A DNA stretch of 64,000 nucleotides from Ciborinia camelliae (taxonomy: Eukaryota; Ascomycota; Leotiomycetes; Helotiales; Sclerotiniaceae): NCBI GenBank assembly GCA_025890175.1, contig JANPYM010000002.1:2494006-2558005 (forward strand). The letters are read 5' to 3'. Under the pieces are notes generated by a model. The model was not told the origin of the DNA, searched no databases, and worked only from the letters and a program-made list of their open reading frames with translations. Both the position numbers and the translations under genes were made by a program. Shown here piece by piece: positions 11,752 through 21,952 of this stretch; within the stretch, counting starts at the first letter, position 1, and every line of letters starts with the position of its first letter.

Positions 11752-13328
11752 CTAAAACCTCGGCCCGTTAACTCCCTGCACCCCCCTTCCCAACTGCCCC
11801 GCCACCACCGTCGCCTCCCTCACAGCCCTCGCCACCGTCCCCCTCACTCTTCCCTCCTCCAAAACCAACAACCCCCCGATCGTACACCCGCCGGGCGTAC
11901 TTACTTTATCTCTCAATAAAGCGGGGTGTTCACCTGATAAGACGAGGCCGGCTGCTCCTCGCATGGTTTGAGCAGCCATCTTTTGCGCTTCTGCTCGTGG
12001 GAGTCCCATGGCGACGGCGCCGTCGATGGTGGCTTCGAGCATTAGGGCGAAGACTAGGGTGGGGTTAGTGTGGTGGGGGCGGGGTGGGGATGGAGTGGAG
12101 AAGATGGAATTTATGGAATTTATGGAATATTGATATGGTGTTGAAGATGGAGAAAAAACACGATTTTAAAGAACTCATTCTAGGTACGTACATGCGGGAC
12201 CCGAGCCGCATAAAGCTGTACAAGCATCCATCGTGGAAGGGGGGAGAAAGACGACTTCTCCGATGCGGGTGAAGATCCATGTTAGGAGAGAGGTGATGTC
12301 GGGGGGAAGAGGAGGGTTGGAGGTAGAGATCACGGTCATGGATTCTCGGATTTGAGAGGCCGTGTTGGGCATGGCGCGGACGATGGTACATGGGTTGGCG
12401 GCAGATGCTAGATCGGTTAGACCTTTTGTTTGTTCGTTGAACAGTTCGGAATAGAGTTGCTCGATGGTTACACCGGCACAGATACTGATTAGGAGTTTGC
12501 CGGCTAGGGCCTGACCCATCCCGGGCTCCGAGAGAATTTCTTGAACCATGTAGGGTTTGCAGGCGAGAAGAATGATGTCGGCGCGTTGGACGGCGGTGAC
12601 ATTGTCATTTTGGAGGATGGTGAGGGAGGGGGTTCCGGAGGTAAGGTGGCTAGATAGAGCTTGTTTCACTTTTTTGGCGGATTCTGGACGCCGGACACAG
12701 GCGATGAATTTGGAGGGGAGACGAGATGGGGTGGGAGCGGGGGTGGAAGTTCCGGATGTGGTGAAAGGGGAGGAGGTTGTGGTTGAGGGGGTATTTAGGG
12801 AGCTGAGAATTCCGGAGAGGATTGCTATGCCCATCGTTCCTAGGGTTGAATGTTAGCTTTGAACTTGTCCTTTGGTAATTTCTGCGTTCATGTAAGTTCC
12901 AAAGAAGGTTAGCAATGAATAGAGGTTTTATCCATAGATAGTTTGTATACTGAGTAAATGTTCATGGAGATTTATTTTCGGTGGGCTCTAAGTGAAATTT
13001 GCTCATGTAGACAATATAGTAGAGATAATGCTTTTAAGCAATATAAAATCCCTCTGTAGATATTTTTCTAGTGCATGTGAACCAAAGTACATATCCATAT
13101 TTCATCCTGAGAATCTTCAAGAGTAGGGAAGGTATCATCCTCGAACAGCTCTTGCCAAACTTGACAAAGACTCCACCTCCTGAATAATAGTAAATCACAT
13201 TAATTTTGGCAATATGAGTTCCTCTCGATGGAAGGAAAGAAATCCAAAAGAAACAACCACACAAACATACCACAACCAAGAACTGTCAAGGTCATTTCTG
13301 ATTCTGCATCTTCAATTGAAGAACTCAT
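11752..13328 (-). CDS. PRO3: pyrroline-5-carboxylate reductase
   Basis: Last step of proline synthesis: NAD(P)H reduction of pyrroline-5-carboxylate, cytosolic. Three exons: 13328-13271, 12839-12192 and 12053-11752, 335 residues. The first exon carries the opening strand and half of the Rossmann motif (LTVLGCG), completed across the intron as GCGTMGIAILSG. The middle exon has ADIILLACKP, VRAMPNTASQI and the split CGSGPAFF motif. The last has MAAQTMRGAAGLVL and the PGGCTIGGL signature. The first intron is 431 bases, long for this genome, but has a strong GTATGT donor and a GCTAAC branch site 16 bases before the acceptor. A Ser/Thr/Pro-rich insert (STPSTTTSS...) follows the first helix, as in other filamentous fungi. 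Confidence 0.93.
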
Positions 13329-13619
13329 TGTGAATTCTGGATTTTGGGATCAGAATTAATTATCAAGGTAAGTGATTGAAGACCGGTTTGCTATTCAAGC
13401 AGATTCCTAAATATCCCTTGTTTTGAAATATTGAAGTTCTAACCACCCGTTAAATAGGAATCAAAGACAAAGCCAAAGCTCTCATCACTCTCACTCTCAC
13501 TCACAGACTTCCCCACCAGAACAGAACATTCCCATCCCACCAAAATACTGCCACCATTCCTACCGCCCAAATTTCACCCAATCAAGCTTAGTGTCAGGTC
13601 AGGTTATCAAAACTACATC

Positions 13620-14613
13620 ATGGATCTCCGTTCCATTAAGAATCCGACGACTTTTCGCACACTTCCACCACCCAATCCAAATCGACCACCGAAACTGAAG
13701 CCAAACGAGATGGATCCGTTCGAAGTGCGCATTCGGTTTACGCAGTATTTGCAACATTTAAATGCGACTGTTACGAGTGCGAATAAGACCGCGCAGTTTG
13801 CGTTGAAGTATAGGGATATGGATGAGGATTTGCATAGTTGTATTTTGGAGCAATTGGAGAAGGTGAGTTAGAGTTCTATTGGTTTTACGTTTAGGGGTTG
13901 AAGCTTGAGGGGTGAAGAGGAAAGAGCAATGGAAAACTTTGGAGCTTCAATTGCCTTTTTGATTACGATTTTAAAAAGAGTCAAGCTAATCTTATATCCA
14001 GAATTCTATGAATAATAGAGCGAATATTATGTATTTCATCGAGATTCTATGCGACATGGCATCAAGAGAAGGTCATGATGACTACGTGAGAATGATTCAA
14101 AGAGATATTTTACGGGTGGTTGATGCAGTTGCGCCAGAAGACGGATCAGGGGCGGCAAATGTCAAAGTAGTGCGCAAAGTTCTCCAAGGCCTTCAACAAA
14201 AGTCCTTCCTCTTGGCCCAAACGGTCTCAGAAATCGAAGAATGTTTGAAAGAACGCGACACTCAACCCGATGTTCTTATGTCCTCCCCACTGGTGGAAAA
14301 TGAAGCAAATGGAAATGGAACTTCACAACATGCTACCCCGAAACCGACTAAGACGAATGGAGTCGCGAAGCTGGATAAGAGGCAGGCTGAACAGAGAATT
14401 GAAGAGGATAGGGAGAGACATAAGAGATTGAGGGAACATATCTGGGCAGTACCGGCTGTGGGACCGTTTTCGGAATTCGATAAGTTGTGGGATGAGACGA
14501 GCGATTTGGGAGATGATGATATGGATCTATATGAAGAAGAGGCCATGGAGAGAAAGGATGCCGGTAAAGAATGGAGGGAAGAGCAACTCCATAGAAGTAG
14601 ACTTGAGGGTTAG
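13620..14613 (+). CDS. CTK3: CTD kinase subunit gamma (Ctk3/Lsg1-like)
   Basis: Regulatory subunit of the CTDK-I complex that phosphorylates Ser2 of the RNA polymerase II C-terminal repeat; nuclear. Two exons, 13620-13862 and 14002-14613, 284 residues. The N-terminal CID-like helical domain is clear: DPFEVRIRFTQYLQHLNA, YRDMDEDLHSCILEQLE, then across the intron NSMNNRANIMYFIEILCD and YVRMIQRDI. The C-terminal part is charged and coiled (EDRERHKRLREHIWAVP, DLYEEEAMERKD). Start chosen at the first ATG, which gives a basic Pro-rich leader before the domain. The 140-base intron has consensus ends. It is divergent from PRO3 with 291 bp between starts. Confidence 0.9.
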
Positions 14614-15643
14614 TTTTTCCGGGACATGGCGTCGGGGCATTGTTTAGTGGGATCGATCATATGCCTTGTCTGGTATCATCTTGTGCATTATCGGGTGGGA
14701 TCTTCTGCATGGGCGGCGTTCTATGGTTGTTTTTGTTTTTGTTTTTGTTTTTGGCATAGATGGAGTTTATGGCACATAGGTACTTGCCGGGCGTTCTTCT
14801 ATCGGGGTTACGGGGTTCTTTCATGGCTTGATGATTTGATGATATGACCATTCTTGCGTCATTTGTATGAACGAAACGAAATTATGGAGTCTGTTGCTAT
14901 ATACCTATATATATATATATCAGATCAACTCTGGGCCGTAGGCCTACCTTTCCTCTTGCAAATGCAAATACATAATCATAATCATAGGTACCTGCTCATT
15001 TCTCTTCTCTTCTCTTCTCTCGACCAGAAGAGAGAAAAGGGTGAAGGGAAAGGGAAAGAGACGAAAATATCATGTTTGATTGTGGTATGTAAATAAATAA
15101 ATTTTATGCATTCATTAAGGAGACGAGATGTCGAGATGTCGATCGTGAATCATGAATCAATATCTAGGTAGGTACCTAGGTAATGTTACATCATTTACTA
15201 GGTACCTACCTACCTACCTACCTACTCGATATATATATATATATATATAACTTCTAATTAATATCTATATTTTTTGGTTAGGCCTATCTATCTACCTTTC
15301 TACCTTCCTAGGTGGTATAGAGTATGAAGGGAGTATGAATTTGTGGTTATGATTGATGGATTAGATCTCAATCAACCTTTAACTTCAAGGCTGCTCGGTC
15401 ACGGAGGTAATTGGATTAGATAGATTAGATTGGTAGGGGGGAAAAGGGATGGAGGGATGGAGGGATGTATTTATATATGTATGTACAAGTAACCCTAACT
15501 AGGTAAGTAAGTAAAGAATATAAACCACAAACAACCGCGCAAAAGATATTTTATCAGCCGAATAACGCGAAATATAACCCCAATCCACCACCACCACCAG
15601 CAGCTCCCACCCATCCCCCCTCCCTCGCTCCCTCCCTCCTAAA
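14614..15643. other. convergent intergenic with microsatellites
   Basis: 3' flanks of CTK3 and of the propeller gene. It contains a TTTTTG run near 14732-14752, TCTCT repeats near 15001-15020 and the TACC/AT cluster at 15194-15250. No gene is seen. Confidence 0.6.
15194..15250. repeat. compound (TACC)n / (AT)n microsatellite
   Basis: A run of about seven TACC units is followed by about ten AT units. It is flanked by palindromic TACCTAGGTA motifs that recur throughout the intergenic DNA of this window. Confidence 0.9.
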
Positions 15644-17683
15644 CTAAAACTCCCCATTCAAAACAAAAAGCGGCATACTATCCTCCCACATCGAATCCGT
15701 CAAGAGCGATTTATTCTCACCATCAGCATCCATACGCATAATCTGACCATACGGTTGAAACGCGCGATCATACAAGGGACTCTCCTCGCGAAAGCCAAAC
15801 ATGCCGGAGCTATACAGAATAGTGCCATCAGCCATCCACACCGCATGAGCATCATTCGCGCCGGAGGTAGTGAGTTGTGCGAGCCCCGTGCCATCGGGAC
15901 GGATCGTGTAGATATCGTAGGAATCGGACGCGGAGAGATTCTGCAGATTCAGATGATTGCGTCGGGTGAAGACGATGCGCGAGCCGTCGGGACTCCAGCC
16001 CGGTGTGTTGTCCCAGGTGTGCGTCAGGTTCGTTGTGCTTCCGTCGGTCAGATTCAGGATGCGGAGACCGAGGCAGTAGAGGGGGGCGGGGGCGCAGTCG
16101 CGGTACACGAGTTGCGTGCCGTCGGGGGAGAAGGAGGGGAAGCCGGAATTGAGCGCCCCTCCGACGCTGGTGTTGAAGGTGAGTTGTTCCGAGTATGAAC
16201 CATTGCTGGTGGTTCTGTAGATCCAGCCGGGTTGGGTGGAGCGCTCGAAAAACCAGTTTCCCAATCCAAAGGCGATCCATTCACCGTCGGAAGACCAGCT
16301 AGGTTGGAAGGCACCTGCGAGCCCTGAAGATGTGTCGGCGGTGGTGGTTTGATTGGTGGAGAAGACGTCGAAGACTAGGTCGAGGTCGGTGGCATTGGGG
16401 TTCATGGTGACGATGGATGAATTGCCGAGTTGTTTTTGGGTCATGGCAAGTTTGTTTTGTTTGGAAAGGGTGGGGAAAACATCGGTGAATCGATATTCAA
16501 AATCGCCATCCCAACTGTATAGTGGTTTTCCCATGGGTCGAACTGGATCGAATGACGTTCGCTCATAGACTACTTGAGTTCCATCTGGTGACCACGAGGG
16601 GTTTCGCATGCCCCCCAAGAAAGAAGTATAGTTTTTAGTGCTAGTTCCAGTGCTGTTGTAGTTGAAACCTTGGTTATTACCAGTAGTACCCTTAGTATTG
16701 TAGCCTACAACGTCAGAGGTTAAGAAATGACCATTGACCTTGCATCCTTCTCCAGAAGTATGGTAGATGTAGTCCATTCCAGTAGCGACGTCGACAGATG
16801 CAATTTGTGAGACGGTGCTATTAACAGAGGTCATGTGAGCATTGTACGTTGCCTCTCTGGTCATCTCATAAAAGAGAATTCTCTCGCCATCTGGAGAGAA
16901 CTTTGGGGAACCAAGAGAGTAACCGTCCTTGGTAACAACTCGTGAAAAGTCGGACCCATCGGGTCGAATCTTATAAATAGAAAGGGTTTGTGTATGTTCC
17001 CAGCCCGTCCCATTGCTGTGTCCAGTCCAGGCAGTATTTCGATCAGAAGAAAAGGTAATCCACTGTCCATCCGGCGACCAATTTGGACGGAAATGACCGT
17101 CGGGTAAAGAATTATCACCAGCGGTGGAAGGTGTGTTGGTTAGATTAAAGGCAACTCCTGTGGTGAGATCCTTGACCCAGATGTTCGTCGTGAAGTTTCC
17201 CTGAGTGGAGACATAGGCAAGTGTTCTCCCGTCAGGGGAAAGCACGCCTGCATCTTCAAAGGATGGCGTCTCGACCAAAGATTCCAATCCACTACCATCT
17301 GTTTTAACTCGGTAAATGTCTGATTGGCCATCTCCATTACGTTCAGTGGTGAAGATAATGTATTCACCATCAGCTGAGAAACTTCCATGGTAATCGAATG
17401 AAGCGCTATCTGTAGGGAGAAGCTGGCGCTCGTTGCTGCCGTCCGTGTTGGAAATATATAAAGTTGATACAGATGGGGCAATTCTGTTCATGAACATGAC
17501 ACCCTTCTTGCCTGGAGCCGAACCATTACCGGCATGAGGATAATGGGCTCTTGGAGTATCAGAGACGCCTTTTCCGGCATAAGGACAAGTGCTCCTCTTT
17601 TCTTGAGCATCAGCATATGGGCAAGCAGCGGCTATGGCTTGACCAAAGACCATGCAAAGGACTGAAGCTGTAGAGAAATGCAT
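15644..17683 (-). CDS. secreted TolB-like (PD40/WD40-like) beta-propeller protein
   Basis: Intronless, 679 residues. An N-terminal signal peptide (MHFSTASVLCMVFGQAIAAA) predicts secretion. Next come two CPYA motifs and a related YPHAGNG, separated by a KR dibasic site of Kex2 type. The rest is a propeller of the TolB/PD40 kind, with at least eight blades marked by SPDG/SADG/SSDG turns: FSADGEYIIFT, LSPDGRTLAYVS, WSPDGQWITFSSD, FSPDGERILFY, WSPDGTQVVYE, WSSDGEWIAFG, FSPDGTQLVYRD, WSPDGSRIVFTRR. Many N-x-S/T sites suggest glycosylation. The fold is common in bacterial periplasmic proteins, and fungal copies are secreted proteins of unknown role. No catalytic triad of a prolyl oligopeptidase follows the propeller, so a peptidase function is not supported. 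Confidence 0.85.
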   Translation of the reverse strand: MHFSTASVLCMVFGQAIAAACPYADAQEKRSTCPYAGKGVSDTPRAHYPHAGNGSAPGKKGVMFMNRIAPSVSTLYISNTDGSNERQLLPTDSASFDYHGSFSADGEYIIFTTERNGDGQSDIYRVKTDGSGLESLVETPSFEDAGVLSPDGRTLAYVSTQGNFTTNIWVKDLTTGVAFNLTNTPSTAGDNSLPDGHFRPNWSPDGQWITFSSDRNTAWTGHSNGTGWEHTQTLSIYKIRPDGSDFSRVVTKDGYSLGSPKFSPDGERILFYEMTREATYNAHMTSVNSTVSQIASVDVATGMDYIYHTSGEGCKVNGHFLTSDVVGYNTKGTTGNNQGFNYNSTGTSTKNYTSFLGGMRNPSWSPDGTQVVYERTSFDPVRPMGKPLYSWDGDFEYRFTDVFPTLSKQNKLAMTQKQLGNSSIVTMNPNATDLDLVFDVFSTNQTTTADTSSGLAGAFQPSWSSDGEWIAFGLGNWFFERSTQPGWIYRTTSNGSYSEQLTFNTSVGGALNSGFPSFSPDGTQLVYRDCAPAPLYCLGLRILNLTDGSTTNLTHTWDNTPGWSPDGSRIVFTRRNHLNLQNLSASDSYDIYTIRPDGTGLAQLTTSGANDAHAVWMADGTILYSSGMFGFREESPLYDRAFQPYGQIMRMDADGENKSLLTDSMWEDSMPLFVLNGEF

Positions 17684-20041
17684 ATTCCTTTCTTGTCCTT
17701 TGAAAAGATAAGAACAATTTAGGATAATAGAGGGGGATGAGGATGAAGAAAGTCCCAGGAGACAGGACCGACCTTATATATACCTACCCTATCTCAAACC
17801 ATGAAGACGGAACTCCTATGCAATATAAAAAAAGGCTTGGCTTCCTTCATACCAGATCCCTTAATGAACTGGGAAGTCTCATAGAACGTGCTAGCACCCA
17901 CTTGCGGCATTGCATCTCTCCATAGGAAATCATAGATTCGGGGTAAATGGTATATCCGATCAATAATTCGACCATCTTATAATAAAGGGTAGTCAAATCC
18001 GGATGGCCAAGCTGTAACTTGGTATACCACATCCACTTTAACCGAAGGAATCGATGAAATCGATTGAGAAATGGACTATCAGGGTTATTAAAAGTTCTCG
18101 AAGGACGAAGAATATGCAATATGTAAGGCACAGAGCCAGTGAGAGCTCTGTGATGCATTCTTCAACACAATGCCAACTTCCCTATTAGCGGGGAAGATGG
18201 ATCAAGATGGTGAAAGACATCCGACGGGAACTAATGAAGAGATGGGAGTGCCAGGATGCCCGGCTCCAGGTTCCATGAAAGTACCAATTTAATGACCGCA
18301 ATTGAGAATGATCAACCCATAGACTTAAATGATAAGTTTGAGAATCTCGGGACCGAATATGGGACCTGGTAAATTTCCATGTGCAAGGCCCACTTTACCT
18401 TTGAATCCTCAATGCAAATGTCAAAGTCCTTGATTGAAAGGTAACATTGAAGGTTCATCACGGAAGGAAATCATATATAGATAGAAGTTCTTTGCGTTTG
18501 TTTTTCTGATGTTGCATGTATGTACCTAGGGAGGTATATATGATACAGCAGCATTGCAGGTAAATCGAGCGGGCAAAAACCACCTACCACAAACAGCGAT
18601 AGACGGCCCCATTTGGAACCTGCAACTGAATGGCGGAAGACTATATTGTACGCATCCCACGATCGATGGCTGATACACAGAAAGTACCAAGCCAGAGAAT
18701 GGTTCCGAAGTGAGAACTTCCGACGCGTGAAAGAGCTTGGCACGTTGAAATAAAGTTAAAAATGGAGAAAGAGATTTTCCAAACTTATTCGTCAGAGGGG
18801 AGGTGGGAACGGGATACGTAAAACCTCGAATTTTCTTGTGAAACATCTAACATCATATGGCAGAGCCGCAGAGAAGATTTAACCATTTTGAATCAGTCTC
18901 GGGACCGAGGAAGGGAGCGGGAAAATTGTTATCCTGTAGGTAGGTTATAGGTAGATGATATTGTGATTAAAGGAGGTTAGCATCGTGCTATGATTCCGGC
19001 AGTTCTAACCACGAGGTTACATATTCCATTCTAAAGATAATATTACTTTCCAACATCTAAACCTTTGCTATTACTATAGTGTCCTAGAATCTCGAAGTCC
19101 AATCGATCGTGTTTCTTCTGTTCGCATGGAAGGAAAACCGAAAAAGAGAACCTTGGAACTTATCGCGGCTCTCGGTAGGTAACCTTCCGGAAGAAATTCA
19201 CATGTTGCGACAGACAGACCGTGACTTGTGGGATATATTTTACCAGCAGTGAACTTGCTAGTCAACAATAAAATCGTTTTATACTAGATAGGTAGGTAGG
19301 TATCAATCAATAAATTAACCAAAACGAAGAAATTCTACCTATTCTATAGGTATTCAAAGATCTTTCCATAAAAAAATATCAAAAAATATAATAAAAATAA
19401 TAAACAACCACTATAATCAAATCAATCAATCGATCGAATACGCCTACGGAGTACTACCCAACAATTAATACCTACCTAGATATCAACCTCATCAAAGAAA
19501 TAGAAAAAGCACCTCATCTACAATCTAGACAAAAATATACCAGTACATACCTACCTACCGGTAGGTAGATCACGTACAGTGAGTGTGTACATTATTATAA
19601 CAAGTGTGTATGTATGTATGTAAGTCTTATATATAAAAATCTATTCTCTAAGTAAGGTAGGTATAGGTAACAAAGGTTCTATTCTATCTTCCCTTCCCCT
19701 TTTTTGCATTCTCGCTTTATGGTTGATTGATATATCATAGGTATATCACATACATATCACCTTACTGGGCAGATCCGGCATCCCGATACCTGAGGGGGAA
19801 AAATAAGTATCATAAAGGTCCCTCCCGTTGTTAACAGATGATATGCTATTCAGGAAGATTACTAGGTATGGAAAATCTAGTTTAGGGAGAAAGAAGGAAA
19901 GAAAGAAAGAAGGAAAGAAGAAGGAGAGGGAGGGGGAATGGGGAAAGATGGAGAGATTCTTGTTTGGGAGTGTTGATTGATGGGTTTACTTTATTGGTAT
20001 TGTGGAGGGATTTGTTTTTATATTGTAGGGAGGGAGGGGGG

Positions 20042-20051
20042 NNNNNNNNNN
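20042..20051. other. assembly gap of 10 N
   Basis: Ten N inside a G-rich tract (GGGAGGGAGGGGG before, GGGGGGAGGAGG after). True length is unknown; the homopolymeric flanks probably caused the break. Confidence 0.98.
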
Positions 20052-21185
20052 GGGGGGAGGAGGAGAGAGGGGGAATAGATAAGTGGATGGGTGGGTTAGA
20101 ATGACGATGATGATGATGATGATGAGATGGAGAAAATTGAGAAAGGGGGGAGGTTTTCTTCCCTTCTTCCTTCTTCATTTCTTCTTGATAGTAATATTGA
20201 TAGTGTAGGTTAGGTTACTCACTGTACAGCCTGGTGGTGGGTGGCGAACGAAGCTGGAGTAGTATCCAATTAGGCGAGATCTCATTCTTATTCTTATATT
20301 TCTTATATTAGTCGAGTAGGTAATGAAAGATACAAGTTAGTTGCCTATAATTTGGGTATACCTACTAGGTACTCTTGGGGCTGAGATTTCGATATAATAA
20401 TACCCTTACATATTACCGCATTACAGTACTACAGTGTTACATAGGTACCTAGAGATGAATATCTCCGATATGTCTGATGTGGTCTTGGGTTTTACGTGTA
20501 GCTTCCGGACTTAATGGCAAGAATAGGTATTGGATTTATATCTACAGTACCTACTAGGTAGTATCTTCATCGATGTACAGTAACCGGAAGGAATGGAATT
20601 GGATTTGATGGATCTTTGCTGACTCCTCCACTCCATGTTGTCCCCCTTCTTCTTTCGTTACCCCACAAACCATTGCCTTTCTCAATTTAATTTCTACCAG
20701 ACCGTACAGTACCATGATTAATAAGAAAGAATCTTAGGTACCTATTCTTAGGTCGGTAGGTATGTTAAGTATGTTAATTAGAAAGGTTTTTGTATTACCT
20801 AGGTAGGTATGCAAAGAAGGTGTACCAACCAACCTACCTATCTAGCTTCCATACGGTATTGCCGCCATATGCGCATGACTAATATCGAGGCATGATTCGT
20901 TGAGTTTATTGATTCGTTCAATTCTTTCTTTGCAGATTCTAAAATGGATGTCCAGCTTTCCCGACCAAATAAATAATAAATAAATGCATGTGAATCAAAC
21001 CAATTTTCAGCGCGCACAAGATAGGATTATGCATGATTGCTAATACTGTACTGTACTATACTGTACTGTATTGTATGAGAGAGATACTAGATACTAGATA
21101 GGTACATACAGCCCATCTCTTCAATAATATATTTTTCTTTATGGGGCAAGCCCCCAAACCCCCAAGCTCGCTGCGCTCGAAATGG

Positions 21186-21201
21186 CTGTATTGCAATACA
21201 G
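21186..21201. repeat. perfect 16-bp palindrome
   Basis: CTGTATTGCAATACAG is its own reverse complement. It directly follows a GC-rich block (GGGGCAAGCCCCC, then AGCTCGCTGCGCTCGA) that stands out in AT-rich surroundings. Confidence 0.8.
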
Positions 21202-21952
21202 AGTATAGGTAGGTATACCTAGGTATCCAATAGGTAGGTAGGTACAGCTAGGTATGCTATTGGTGTTATAAAAATAACAATTCTCTTATTATTCAGTGAA
21301 TATTCATTCAGCACAGCAAAGATATCCCCATCCATACCTAGGTGATAATAGCAAAACAGCCAACCAAAATCAATTACTTCCACACCCTCCTCGCCCTCCT
21401 ACTATTTTGTACCATCTCACTCTACCTACCTACGCCTCTCACACCGAATATCAAAAGCTACAGTACCTAAGAAATTAAACGAGCTGGAGATACCTTTTCA
21501 TGCCACTTCAGAAAATAAAAAAGATCGAAACCTCCTCCCTTCAAACCCTTTTCCCTCTCGCCATCCTTTTCTGCTTCTTTGCCATCGATAGAAACAAACA
21601 AACAAACAAACAAAAAACCCCCCTCCAAAAATATATCAAAAAGATTTCTTTATCAAAAAACGCATGGTGGTCTGAAGATTGATTAGAGAGACACTTGGGA
21701 TTTTATTTTAATCCGCCACTCACCACTTTTGCCCGCAATCAATTATCAAGACTGAAACGTGAAGTGGTAATAATCTAATAATCGAATCATCATTCAAGAT
21801 TACCACATTCACATTTTCTTTCTCCACTTTCTCACAACACGCACGGATTACCCATTGAAAGTTTGACGCTAAGCAAAAATTTCATTCCCACAAATCCTTA
21901 TCGACAAACTATTTCACCACACCCCTCCCTCTCCCTTCTCTTCCTTTTTACA

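Larger units (their letters stand above)
17684..21952. other. 4.3-kb divergent intergenic region
   Basis: Lies between the start of the propeller gene (reading left) and EF-3 (reading right). It contains many TAGG/CCTA microsatellite tracts (19300, 19545-19570, 20800, 21210-21245), ATAGGTA repeats, a sequence gap, a GC-rich motif followed by a palindrome near 21140-21201, and a pyrimidine-rich stretch before the EF-3 start that fits a strong ribosomal-type promoter. Open frames at 18471-18846 have no domain. No gene called. Confidence 0.55.

Noticed and set aside
19882..20178. Frame running across the N gap
   Set aside because: Low-complexity translation of purine repeats, with unknown bases inside.
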